Made by a program: the position numbers and the translations under genes. The notes below the pieces were generated by a model. It saw only the letters and a list, made by a program, of their open reading frames with translations. It ran no database searches and had not been told where the DNA came from. Below, piece by piece: positions 8,627-16,703 of a stretch of 64,000 nucleotides of DNA. Every line of letters starts with the position of its first letter. Position 1 is the stretch's first letter. The DNA is from Oxalobacteraceae bacterium (lineage in GTDB: Bacteria > Pseudomonadota > Gammaproteobacteria > Burkholderiales > Burkholderiaceae_D): NCBI GenBank assembly GCA_013284265.1, contig JABTBR010000025.1, positions 1 to 64,000 on the forward strand. Reading direction: 5' to 3'.

Positions 8627-9910
8627 ATGCGCCAGCTTGTCCTCTGCGCCATGCTGACGCTGGCGCTCCGACCGGCGCTGACGCTGGCGCTCGACGGCAT
8701 CGTGATCAACCGCACCGACCGCAGCCCGATCGCCGGCGCCACCGTGAGTTCAGGTGGCGAGAGCACATCGTCCGACGCGGCCGGCCGCTTCCACCTGGCG
8801 GCGCCGGGCGCCCGGATCGGCGTGCGCGCGCCAGGCTACGCGCGCGCGCAAGTCCAGCCCGACGCCGGCGAGCCAACCCAGGTGCTGCGGGTCGCGCTCA
8901 CCCCCCTGCAGCCCAAGGCGCTCTATCTGTCCCTCTACGGCATCGGCAGCGATGCGCTGCGCGAGGCGGCCCTGCGGCTGCTGGCGCGGACGGAATTGAA
9001 CGCGCTGGTGATCGACGTCAAGGGCGACCGCGGCATGATTCCCTATGCCAGCGGCGTCGCCCTGGCGGGCCGCGTCGGTGCGCAGAAGACCCGCACCGTC
9101 AAGGACATGCCGGCGCTGATCGCGCTGCTGCACGAGAAGAACATCTATCTGATCGCCAGGATCGTGGTCTTCAAGGACGATCCGCTGGCCACGGCCCGGC
9201 CCGAGCTGGCGCTGAAGAACGCCGATGGCTTGCTGTGGCGCGACGGCGAGGATCTGGCCTGGGTCGATCCGATGCGCCCGGAGGTGTGGGAATACAACCT
9301 CGATATCGCCGAAGAGGCAGCCAGGCTGGGCTTCGACGAAATCCAGTTCGACTACGTCCGTTTTCCGGATGCCTCCGGCGTGCGCTACGCGCGGCCCAAC
9401 ACCCAGGCCGGCCGCGTCGACGCCATCAGCGGCTTCCTGGGCGCGGCCCGCCAGCGCCTGGCGCCCTACAATGTGTTCATCGCCGCCGACATCTTCGGCT
9501 ACGTGCTGTGGAACACCGACGACACCGGCATAGGCCAGCAACTGGAGCGTCTGGGCCAGTCGCTCGACTACCTCTGTCCCATGCTGTATCCGTCCGGCTT
9601 CAAGTGGGGCATACCGCACTACCGCGACCCGCTCGAACATCCCTACGAGATCGTGTACCAGTCGCTGCGGCGCGCCATGCAGCGCACCGGCTTGAGCGGC
9701 ACGCGCTTCCGTCCCTGGCTGCAGGATTTCGCGGACTATGCCTTCGACCGTCGCCCCTTCGGCGCCCAGCAGGTGCAGGCGCAAACCGACGCTGCCGAGG
9801 CGGCCGGCAGCAATGGCTGGATGTTATGGAATCCGCGCAACCGGTATTCCGGCGACGGTCTCCAATGCGAAGGCAACGATTGCCTTGCCCCGCCGGGTGG
9901 TCCCGATTGA
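8627..9910 (+). CDS. Putative glycoside hydrolase (DUF4015), secreted
   Basis: The 427-residue protein begins with a signal peptide (MRQLVLCAMLTLALRPALTLA). A short carboxypeptidase-regulatory-like beta segment follows (about 23-90), then a DUF4015 TIM-barrel-like domain with NALVIDVKGDRG, YLIARIVVFKD and the diagnostic DEIQFDYVRFPD. DUF4015 proteins are predicted glycosidases of unknown substrate. I set the start at 8627 because GAAGGAAATCCCC precedes it and a signal peptide follows; the longer frame from 8513 has neither. It ends in a Cys-containing tail. It stands alone, divergent from hsp20 and downstream of an FNR-like box. Confidence 0.8.
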   Translation: MRQLVLCAMLTLALRPALTLALDGIVINRTDRSPIAGATVSSGGESTSSDAAGRFHLAAPGARIGVRAPGYARAQVQPDAGEPTQVLRVALTPLQPKALYLSLYGIGSDALREAALRLLARTELNALVIDVKGDRGMIPYASGVALAGRVGAQKTRTVKDMPALIALLHEKNIYLIARIVVFKDDPLATARPELALKNADGLLWRDGEDLAWVDPMRPEVWEYNLDIAEEAARLGFDEIQFDYVRFPDASGVRYARPNTQAGRVDAISGFLGAARQRLAPYNVFIAADIFGYVLWNTDDTGIGQQLERLGQSLDYLCPMLYPSGFKWGIPHYRDPLEHPYEIVYQSLRRAMQRTGLSGTRFRPWLQDFADYAFDRRPFGAQQVQAQTDAAEAAGSNGWMLWNPRNRYSGDGLQCEGNDCLAPPGGPD

Positions 9911-10067
9911 ACCTGGCGCATCCCGTGAAACGCACCGCTCAGCGGCATTTGTAACATTGCAGTTACACACGATACATGGCGGCAGCAAGTTGGACCGCTC
10001 AACTACGTTATAAAGAGAGTTCGAGTTCAGCCAGAAAAAACGTTTACTCTCAACAGAAAGAGCTGCC

Positions 10068-11576
10068 ATGTCGCTGAAACGCTGGAGCGCCGCCCTCGCC
10101 GCCATGTGCGCCATCGCGCTGCCCCAATCGCGCGCCGCCGGCGCGGACCCCGTCCCGGCGCCCGGCCCGGCCGCCGTCCCCGCCGCACTGACGCCGGAAC
10201 AGGCCGCCGCCCATGTGCTGAACCGTCTGGCCTACGGCCCCAGACCGGGCGATATCGAGCGGGTAATGCAAATGGGCGTGCAGCACTATATCGATACCCA
10301 GCTCAATCCCTCCACCATCGCCTTGCCCGAGGCCCTGACGCAGCGCCTGGCCACGCTGGACGCGGCGCAGCAGCCGGCCGGAACGGTGCTGGCCGCCTTC
10401 CTGGCCGTGCGCGGCGCGGCCAGGCAGGGCAGCGAGCAAGACCGGACCAGACGGCGCGAAGTGCTGCAGGCGATGACGCAACAAACGGCCGAAGCGCGTA
10501 TCGCCCGCGCCATCGACAGTCCGCGCCAGCTCGAAGAGGTGCTGGTCGATTTCTGGTACAACCACTTCAACGTTTTTTCCGGCAAAGGCCTGGACCGGGC
10601 ACTGGTGGCCAGCTATGAGCGCGACGCCATCCGTCCCTATGTGATGGGCAACTTCCGCGAGCTGCTGGGCGCCACCGCCCACCATCCCGCCATGCTGTAC
10701 TACCTGGACAACTGGCTGTCGACGGCCGACGGCTACACGCCGCGCGGCAAGCGCCAGGCCGCCGGCCCCAAGGGCAAGAGTAGTGGCCTGAATGAAAACT
10801 ATGCGCGCGAACTGATGGAACTGCACACCCTGGGCGCCGACGGCGGCTACACCCAAAAGGACGTGACGGAACTGGCGCGCATGCTCACCGGCTGGACCTA
10901 CAATCCCCGCGACCTGGTACAGCACAACCGCGGCTTCGCCTTCGACCCGCGGCGCCACGACCAGCAGGACAAGCGCTGGCTGGGCCGCGAGATCAAGGCC
11001 GGCGGCCAGGATGAAGGGGAATTCGCGCTTGACGTGCTGGCAATGTTGCCCGCCACCGCGCATCGCCTGAGCTTCCAGCTGGCACAGTATTTTGTTCAGG
11101 ACCAGCCGCCGGCCGCGCTGGTCGAGCGCATGGCGCGCAGCTACCTCGACAGCAAGGGCGAGCTGCGCGCGGTGCTGCGCACGCTGTTTTCCAGTCCTGA
11201 ATTCATGCGTCCCGCGGCCCTGGGCGCCAAGTTCAAAACGCCGTATCAATACCTGATCTCGACGGCGCGCGCCGCCGGCACGGGCCCGGCCGACACGCGC
11301 CAGATGATGGGCGCGCTGACACGCATGGGCATGCCGCTGTACGGCTGCCAGACACCGGACGGCTACCAGAACACCCAGGACGCCTGGCTCAATCCCGATG
11401 CCTTGAGCCGGCGGATTTCCTACGCCGCCGCGCTCTCCCCCACGCTCGATGCGCAGGCGCTGCGGCGCACGCTGGGCGCTTCTATCTCGCCCAAGACAAG
11501 CGACGCCATTGACGCCAGCCCGCCGCCGCTGCGCGCGACGATGCTGCTGGGCAGTCCCGATTTCATGCAGCGCTAG
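10068..11576 (+). CDS. DUF1800 family secreted protein
   Basis: The 502-residue protein has a signal peptide (cleavage likely after RAAGA, about residue 25) and then a full DUF1800 region. Family-typical segments are HVLNRLAYGPRPGDIERV, VDFWYNHFNVF, NENYARELMELHTLG and ELARMLTGWTY. DUF1800 genes are regularly paired with DUF1501 genes, as here; the function of the pair is unknown, though an exported complex has been suggested by the constant linkage. The ribosome site is AAAGAG. The DUF1501 gene follows 62 bases later. Confidence 0.9.
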   Translation: MSLKRWSAALAAMCAIALPQSRAAGADPVPAPGPAAVPAALTPEQAAAHVLNRLAYGPRPGDIERVMQMGVQHYIDTQLNPSTIALPEALTQRLATLDAAQQPAGTVLAAFLAVRGAARQGSEQDRTRRREVLQAMTQQTAEARIARAIDSPRQLEEVLVDFWYNHFNVFSGKGLDRALVASYERDAIRPYVMGNFRELLGATAHHPAMLYYLDNWLSTADGYTPRGKRQAAGPKGKSSGLNENYARELMELHTLGADGGYTQKDVTELARMLTGWTYNPRDLVQHNRGFAFDPRRHDQQDKRWLGREIKAGGQDEGEFALDVLAMLPATAHRLSFQLAQYFVQDQPPAALVERMARSYLDSKGELRAVLRTLFSSPEFMRPAALGAKFKTPYQYLISTARAAGTGPADTRQMMGALTRMGMPLYGCQTPDGYQNTQDAWLNPDALSRRISYAAALSPTLDAQALRRTLGASISPKTSDAIDASPPPLRATMLLGSPDFMQR

Positions 11577-11638
11577 GCGGGCCGGCTCGCCGCCCCATCG
11601 CACCCTATTCAGCCCCAGTCCAGCTTACGGAGAGCACC

Positions 11639-12907
11639 ATGCAGCGCAGAGACTTCCTCAACAGCCTGGCCGCCAGTGCCGGCCTGATGGTACCGCTGGG
11701 CCGCCATGCCTGGGCCGCCACCTCGACCGCCGGCGCCGGCACCCACGGCCGCAAGCTGATTGTCATCATGCTGCGCGGCGCCGTCGATGGCCTGAGCGTG
11801 GTCGCCCCCATAGCCGACGCCAACTACGCGCGCCTGCGTCCCACCATCGCGCTCGCCGCGCCGGGCCAGGAGGATGGCGCACTGGACCTGGACGGCTACT
11901 TCGGCCTGCACCCGGCGCTGGTGCCGCTGCTCCCCCTGTGGCAGCAGCAAAAGCTGGCCTTCGTGCACGCCAGCGGATCGCCCGATGCGACCCGCTCCCA
12001 TTTCGACGCGCAAGACTATATGGAATCGGCCACGCCCGGCGTGAAAGCCACCGCCGACGGCTGGATGAACCGGCTGCTGCAGGTACTGCCCGGTGCCGCC
12101 ACGCCGACGCGCGCGCTCAGCATAGGGCCGCTCATGCCACGCATCCTGGCGGGGCGGGCGGCCGCCATCAACCTGGCCAATGGCGCGGCCGGCACCCGGC
12201 CGAATGTGCTCGACAGGCCGGCGCTGGCACTGGCCTTCGATCAGCTCTATGCAGGCCATGCGCGCTTCGGCAAGGCCTATCAGGATGGTCAGGAAGCGCA
12301 CCGGGAAGTGATGGACGCGGCGGCCGGCAAGAGCGGCGGCGCGGGTGGGATGGCGCGCGAGATGGCGGCGGCCGACGGCGGCGCGCCGCTGCCGAACGGC
12401 TTCCCGGACGACGCGGCGCGCCTGGCCACGCTGATGCGCAATGATCCCAACATCCAGCTCGCTTTCATCGCGCTGGGCGGCTGGGACACCCATGCCAATC
12501 AGGGCGCCGGCAAGGGCCAGTTGGCCAACCGCCTGCGGCCGCTGGGCCAGGGCCTGGCCGTGCTGGCGCAGCGCCTCGGTCCCCTGTTCGATCAAACGAC
12601 CATTGTCGTCATGTCCGAGTTCGGCCGCACCGCGCGCGAAAACGGCAACGGTGGCACCGACCATGGCCACGGCAACGTGATGTGCGTGCTGGGCGGCGGC
12701 GTCAAGGGCGGCAAGATGCTGGGCGACTGGCGCGGCGTCGGCGACGACCAGCTCAACGAGGGGCGCGACCTGCCGGTGACCACCGACTTCCGTAGCGTGC
12801 TGGCCCACATCGCCGAACGCCATCTGCGGCTGGGAGACAAACAGCTAGATCAGGTGTTCCCCGCCATGCCGCGCGGCACGGCGTCGCTGGACCTGCTGCG
12901 CGCCTGA
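11639..12907 (+). CDS. DUF1501 family protein, Tat-type leader
   Basis: The 422-residue protein opens MQRRDFLNSLAASAGLMVPLG, a twin-arginine-like leader, so it is probably exported folded. It belongs to DUF1501, a sulfatase-like/alkaline-phosphatase-like fold, with ALGGWDTHANQG and VVMSEFGRTARENGNGGTDHGHG as the recognisable segments, whose Asp and His residues resemble metal ligands. It forms a two-gene operon with the DUF1800 gene upstream. GGAGAG lies just before the start. Confidence 0.9.
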   Translation: MQRRDFLNSLAASAGLMVPLGRHAWAATSTAGAGTHGRKLIVIMLRGAVDGLSVVAPIADANYARLRPTIALAAPGQEDGALDLDGYFGLHPALVPLLPLWQQQKLAFVHASGSPDATRSHFDAQDYMESATPGVKATADGWMNRLLQVLPGAATPTRALSIGPLMPRILAGRAAAINLANGAAGTRPNVLDRPALALAFDQLYAGHARFGKAYQDGQEAHREVMDAAAGKSGGAGGMAREMAAADGGAPLPNGFPDDAARLATLMRNDPNIQLAFIALGGWDTHANQGAGKGQLANRLRPLGQGLAVLAQRLGPLFDQTTIVVMSEFGRTARENGNGGTDHGHGNVMCVLGGGVKGGKMLGDWRGVGDDQLNEGRDLPVTTDFRSVLAHIAERHLRLGDKQLDQVFPAMPRGTASLDLLRA

Positions 12908-12985
12908 GCGCAAGCGCCGCCCATTGCTTGAAGCCTTGCCACTGTGTCCAAGCGGCGACAGTCAACACGGCACGGCGGAATTATC

Positions 12986-13015
12986 TTGATATTCGTACAA
13001 TGCTTTACCTATAAT
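12986..13015 (+). promoter_or_regulatory. Sigma-70-type promoter for the lipoprotein hydrolase
   Basis: TTGATA and a consensus TATAAT are separated by 18 bases. They lie in the 221-base gap upstream of the alpha/beta hydrolase gene at 13129, leaving a leader of about 105 bases. The rest of the gap shows nothing else clear. Confidence 0.55.
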
Positions 13016-13128
13016 GCCTGCTCGATAGAAAAATAGAACGATCGTGCCGAGACTGCTGCGGCGCGCCATGCCTGGCATCGGTCTCCGCTATCTGACATCG
13101 CCAATGAATTTTCGAAGAAGGCAACGAC

Positions 13129-14073
13129 ATGAGCCCCTACGCACGACTGAGATCGCTATTTTTCCTGCTGTTCGTCGCGTTGGTCCTGAGCGGATGCGCA
13201 TCCACATCCCGGCAGGTGACCGACTCCGCGATCAGCTGGGACCGGCATAGCGCCGGACTGGAACGCAAGGAAATCGTGCTGGCGAACGGGCTACGCTATG
13301 TCTATCTCGAAGGCGGCAAGGGCGAACCGCTGATGCTGCTGCACGGTTTTGGCGGCAACAAGGACAACTTCGTCCGCACCGCCCAATACCTGACCCCGCA
13401 TTTCCGCGTCATCTTGCCGGACCACATAGGGTTTGGCGAATCGGCGCACCCGCCGCAAGCCGACTACAGCCCCACCGCGCAAGCCGAGCGCATCCGCGCA
13501 CTGGCGCAGGCGCTGGGCATCCAGAAAGTCCATCTGGGCGGCAATTCGATGGGCGGGCACATCGCGCTGGCCTATGCGGCGCGCGCGCCCGAGGAAGTGG
13601 CCAGCCTCTGGCTGCTCAGTTCGGCCGGTGTCTGGAAGAACGCGCCGCCCAGCGAGGTGTTCGAGACCATCGCCAAGGGCCAACGCAACCCGCTGATTAT
13701 CAAGAACGAGGACGACTATGCCCGGCTTATCCCGGTGATCATGAACGATCCGCCGTTCATGCCACGTTTCGCCATGAATGCACTGGCCCAGGAACGCATC
13801 AACAATGCCCAGCTGGAAGAGCGCATTTTGCCCGAACTGTACAAGGACCCGGTCGACGAGCGTATCCAGGGCCTGGCTACGCCTGCCCTGATCGTCTGGG
13901 GCGAGCAGGATCGCGTCATCCATCCCGGCACCGCCGAAGTCATGCACAAGCTGATGCCGCGCTCGCAAGTGATCATCATGCCTGGCGTCGGCCACGTGGA
14001 GATGGTCGAGCGGCCCAAGCAGAGCGCGGAAGACTATCTGAACTTCCGCGCGGCCTTGGCGGAGATGCGCTAG
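13129..14073 (+). CDS. Alpha/beta hydrolase lipoprotein
   Basis: The 314-residue protein has a lipoprotein signal (VALVLSGC, Cys about 23) and a classical alpha/beta hydrolase domain. The oxyanion HGFGGNKDNF lies near 64-73, the nucleophile elbow is GGNSMGGH, an acid follows WGEQDRV, and the catalytic His is in GVGHVEMVE. It resembles esterase/lipase-like enzymes of the TodF/BphD-type fold, but the lipid anchor suggests an envelope role. The substrate is unknown. It appears to be a single-gene unit with its own promoter. Confidence 0.88.
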   Translation: MSPYARLRSLFFLLFVALVLSGCASTSRQVTDSAISWDRHSAGLERKEIVLANGLRYVYLEGGKGEPLMLLHGFGGNKDNFVRTAQYLTPHFRVILPDHIGFGESAHPPQADYSPTAQAERIRALAQALGIQKVHLGGNSMGGHIALAYAARAPEEVASLWLLSSAGVWKNAPPSEVFETIAKGQRNPLIIKNEDDYARLIPVIMNDPPFMPRFAMNALAQERINNAQLEERILPELYKDPVDERIQGLATPALIVWGEQDRVIHPGTAEVMHKLMPRSQVIIMPGVGHVEMVERPKQSAEDYLNFRAALAEMR

Positions 14074-14137
14074 CTTGCGCCGGCGCCTCTCGCTCGCCCA
14101 GCCTAATGTCAGATTAGGGCCTGTACCCACAAGCACG

Positions 14138-14350
14138 TCAAGTGGTTTGCGCAGCGCACTTGGCGCACTTCACCAGCCCCGTGCGGCCTATCGTCCAACC
14201 GCAAGCACGCGCCGCGACCGCTGCCCGCTTGGCCCATGCTTCCATCGGATCATTGGCGACTTCGTCGAATTCGAAGAACTCACGACAGTCATGGGACTCA
14301 CAAACGAGCATGTATTCGCAAAACAGCATTTCTTCCAGCAAATCTTCCAT
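14138..14350 (-). CDS. Small Cys-rich hypothetical protein
   Basis: The 70-residue protein begins MEDLLEEMLFCEYM and contains CESHDCREFFEFDEV, then GLVKCAKCA near the end. The spaced Cys pairs suggest a small zinc ribbon, a guess from pattern only. I prefer the ATG at 14350 because AAAGGA precedes it and because the longer in-frame start at 14386 lies inside a terminator hairpin. No function is known. It sits downstream of the HigBA-like pair on the same strand, separated by a terminator. Confidence 0.5.
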   Translation of the reverse strand: MEDLLEEMLFCEYMLVCESHDCREFFEFDEVANDPMEAWAKRAAVAARACGWTIGRTGLVKCAKCAAQTT

Positions 14351-14367
14351 TACTACGATTCCTTTCA

Positions 14368-14409
14368 TGAAAAAGCCGCTAGCCATGCATGCGCATTGGC
14401 TAACGGCTT
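14368..14409 (-). terminator. Intrinsic terminator after the toxin-antitoxin pair
   Basis: On the minus strand a 13-base stem (one mismatch; arms 14373-14385 and 14397-14409) with an 11-base loop is followed by a short U-run from 14374 down to 14370. It would end the leftward antitoxin transcript before the small Cys-rich gene. The gap 14410-14583 shows nothing else clear. Confidence 0.65.
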
Positions 14410-14583
14410 CTTAGCTACAAATTCCGCTCAGTCGATTAGCGCGGACGCGCAAGGTAATCCGCAAGGCGCTGCGTGTCCTCGCTCATACATCAACCGCCTC
14501 AGCCAACGCCGCGGCACGGAATTTTTCACACGGGATTTTTATAAATAACCCTGTAAAACAAGGCCTTATACGCGAGTATATTC

Positions 14584-14889
14584 TCAAACCACCGGTGCAA
14601 GAGGTGTGATTGCCTTGGCGATAGCCTGCCCGGCGCTGATTTCGACGATACGTAGATCATACGCGCTTTGAAGATTCAACCATCCTTGCGCCTCGTTGCC
14701 ATAATAGCGCTCCAGGCGCAGAGCGGTATCGGCCGTCACACCGCGCGCGCCTTTGATGATCTCGCTAAGACGCGAGTAAGGGACATGCAAGGCCAGCGCC
14801 ACAGAACGCACGCTAACGCCCATCGGCTTGATATAGTCTTCCAGTAAAATCTCGCCGGGATGAACTGGACGCATTCCGTTCTTCAACAT
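14584..14889 (-). CDS. higA: HigA/GraA-family antitoxin
   Basis: The 101-residue helix-turn-helix protein starts MLKNGMRPVHPGEILLEDYI, the standard opening of the HigA addiction-module antitoxin family. The XRE-type helix-turn-helix follows (SVRSVALALHVPYSRLSEIIKGARGVTADTALRL is the region). The C terminus is slightly long and Ala-rich. It follows the toxin gene by 49 bases, the toxin-first order typical of higBA/graTA. It should neutralise the toxin and repress the operon. Confidence 0.9.
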   Translation of the reverse strand: MLKNGMRPVHPGEILLEDYIKPMGVSVRSVALALHVPYSRLSEIIKGARGVTADTALRLERYYGNEAQGWLNLQSAYDLRIVEISAGQAIAKAITPLAPVV

Positions 14890-14938
14890 GATGTACTCCC
14901 TTACTGTTCTGAATTTCTTTACCCCTGCAACGGCGAGT

Positions 14939-15208
14939 TCAATGCGGGTCCTCGATCAGCACGTCATATGGGCCATTCTGGCCCCACTTGAAGCTCAGGC
15001 GCCACTGATCATTGATGCGCACATGCCAAGCGCCGCTGTACTCCTTCAGGTCATTGCCTGGCGGAGCCTTCATGAAGTTCACCGAGGGCGCAGCATCGAG
15101 CTGAGCCAGCTTCCTTTCGGCCGCGCTCTTGATGTTGGCGAACCTGCGGCTTCTTCCAGTGGTAAACAGTGCCTGCGTATCAGCGCAGGCAAACGATTGG
15201 ATTGGCAA
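14939..15208 (-). CDS. higB: HigB/GraT-family RelE-like toxin with TTG start
   Basis: The 89-residue RelE/ParE-fold protein has the family opening PIQSFACADTQALF and the body SRRFANIKSAAERKLAQLDAA. The C-terminal core WHVRINDQWRLSFKW carries the basic and aromatic residues expected of an mRNA-cleaving toxin. The only in-frame start is TTG at 15208; a TAG lies four codons upstream, and no ribosome site is visible. The gene begins just where the pobA remnant ends, so its promoter region may have been replaced by a rearrangement. Compared with usual family members the loop before WHVRIND is short (KEYSGA). Confidence 0.82.
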   Translation of the reverse strand: MPIQSFACADTQALFTTGRSRRFANIKSAAERKLAQLDAAPSVNFMKAPPGNDLKEYSGAWHVRINDQWRLSFKWGQNGPYDVLIEDPH

Positions 15209-15300
15209 ATGCCGATGCTAGCCGTTATCCGGTTTACGGTCAACAAGGCGGCGCGCCGGCCTGGCAATTGACAAAGCAGCCGCGCATAGGGTCGGAATGC

Positions 15301-15492
15301 CCCGACATAATTTTCCGCCAACGCAGTCGCCATCGCACGCGAACTGATGACACAGTCCAGTTCCGCGCGTTGCACCTGGAGCTCGAACGGCGACGCATTC
15401 TGAAAGGTATGCAGCAGGCTGGTCATCCACCATGAGAAGTATTCCGCGCGCCAGCCCCGTTTGAGCGCCGTCTCCGTGTAACCTCGCTCACC
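15301..15492 (-). pseudogene. pobA: C-terminal remnant of 4-hydroxybenzoate 3-monooxygenase (pobA)
   Basis: On the minus strand a reading frame gives GYTETALKRGWRAEYFSWWM, then TSLLHTF and ALAENYVG. These match the end of PobA proteins (known pattern: a W-K/R-A-E-x-F-S-W-W-M-T motif and a closing A-E-N-Y-V-G-L-P). Only about 64 codons survive. The FAD-binding N terminus is missing, a stop codon cuts the frame at 15493-15495, and the last residues are replaced by unrelated sequence. It abuts the pobR remnant, with the divergent orientation expected for a pobA/pobR pair. Confidence 0.75.
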
Positions 15493-15496
15493 TCAA

Positions 15497-15818
15497 ATTC
15501 CCCAGTTCACCCTGTATGGCGAAGAGGGGGCGGCCAGCAATGCCGAATTCGTCCATATCGAAACGATAGAAAAGCGCAGCCGCCTGCACGACTGGCATAT
15601 AGGACGGCACACCCACGCCGGCCTGTTTCAGGTACTTTTTTATTTAACGGCAGCGTCACCGCCAGCATCGACGATCAATCGTGGTGCTGCACTGGCCCCA
15701 CGGTGTTGACCATCCATCCGGCCGTGGTGCATGGATTTGCGTTTTCGGAAGAGGCGCAAGGCTTTATGCTGACGGTGGACCAGAACATCGTATTCCTGCG
15801 ATCGGCCAACACATCAGA
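15497..15818 (+). pseudogene. pobR: Remnant of an AraC-family pobR regulator, frameshifted and truncated
   Basis: The plus strand encodes IPQFTLYGEEGAASNAEFVH, ETIEKRSRLHDWHIG and THAGLFQVL. After a frame change in the T-rich stretch near 15634-15645 it continues NGSVTASIDDQSW, then LTIHPAVVHGFAFSEEAQGF. This is the cupin-like effector domain of PobR-type AraC regulators of 4-hydroxybenzoate hydroxylase. No start codon survives (a TAA lies six codons before the match). The DNA-binding half is gone, since the match ends exactly at the stop of the cyclase gene. Confidence 0.72.
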
Positions 15819-16610
15819 TCAGATATCGTCGAAAATCGCCACGGCACGGGTCCAGCCGGCGGAGGCCGCGCGTATCTTGTGCGGGAAGCAGCTGATGGTA
15901 AAACCGGACGAGGGCAAGGCCTCCAGATTGTGCATTTTTTCCAGATGACAGTAGCCGATGTCGCGCCCCGCCTTGTGCCCTTCCCAGATCAGGCTGACAT
16001 CGCCGGTTTCCTGGATTTTTTTCGCCGTATAGCTGAATGGCGCATCCCAGCTCCAGGCATCGGTGCCGGTCACGCGCACGCCGCGCTCGAGCAAATACAT
16101 GGTCGCCTCGTAACCCATGCCGCAACCGCAATTGACATAGTCAGGCTGTCCGTAACGCATGCCGGCGCGCGTGTTCACCACCACGATCTCCAGCGGCCGC
16201 AAGGTGTGGCCGATGCGCGCCAGCTCCGCCTCGACTTCCGCGGCGGTGACCACGTGGCCGTCCGGCAGATGGCGAAAATCCAGCTTGACGCCGGGCTGGA
16301 AGCACCACTCCAGCGGCACTTCATCGATCGTGATCGAACGCTCGGCTTCGCCCAGCTTGCGGTTCATCGTCGAATGGAAATGGTAGGGCGCATCGAGGTG
16401 GGTGCCGCTGTGGGTGGTCAGCCTGACCCACTCGGCGGCGGCGGCCTCCCCGTCCGGGAAGTCGCTGGCCTTTGTGCCCGGCAGCATGTGCATGAATTCG
16501 CCCAGCGTCTCCTTGTGGCTCTGGTACTCGATCTTCGGGGCCAGGATGGGAGGATCGGACAACACTTCGTTTTCCAGATAGATGGACAGGTCGATAAACC
16601 GGCGTGGCAT
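15819..16610 (-). CDS. Cyclase/kynurenine-formamidase-like metal hydrolase
   Basis: The 263-residue protein is of the cyclase family (PF04199 type), which hydrolyses amides or lactones with a divalent metal. The diagnostic HSGTHLDAPYHF motif is at about 67-78 and further His/Glu residues follow (CGCGMGYEATMYLLERGV). No signal peptide is seen. It is transcribed away from the LysR gene that lies just upstream on the same strand. A candidate LysR box at about 16664-16702 precedes it, so it may belong to the same flavonoid-type regulon. A ring-opened lactone or amide intermediate is a plausible substrate (inference). Confidence 0.87.
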   Translation of the reverse strand: MPRRFIDLSIYLENEVLSDPPILAPKIEYQSHKETLGEFMHMLPGTKASDFPDGEAAAAEWVRLTTHSGTHLDAPYHFHSTMNRKLGEAERSITIDEVPLEWCFQPGVKLDFRHLPDGHVVTAAEVEAELARIGHTLRPLEIVVVNTRAGMRYGQPDYVNCGCGMGYEATMYLLERGVRVTGTDAWSWDAPFSYTAKKIQETGDVSLIWEGHKAGRDIGYCHLEKMHNLEALPSSGFTISCFPHKIRAASAGWTRAVAIFDDI

Positions 16611-16663
16611 AGAAATCCTTTCTTGGTCGATGCCGCATCCTAGGCAGCGCCGGGACAGCCGTA

Positions 16664-16702
16664 CAATGGTTTATATCGATCCCAGCCATCGACGGCATCG
16701 AT
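16664..16702 (-). promoter_or_regulatory. Candidate LysR (NodD-type) operator upstream of the cyclase gene
   Basis: Reading the minus strand, ATC-GATGCCGTC-GAT (16702 down to 16688) has the ATC-N9-GAT form of the box at 17641 and matches its first 15 bases at 12 positions. A looser AT-rich half (ATCGATATAAACCATT) follows. The DNA also forms ATATCGAT-N16-ATCGATAT. It lies between the lysR stop and the cyclase start. Confidence 0.45.
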
Positions 16703-16703
16703 A

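Noticed and set aside
14075..14548. 157-codon plus-strand frame
   Set aside because: It runs through the terminator and antisense to the small Cys-rich gene, and has no ribosome site or family pattern.
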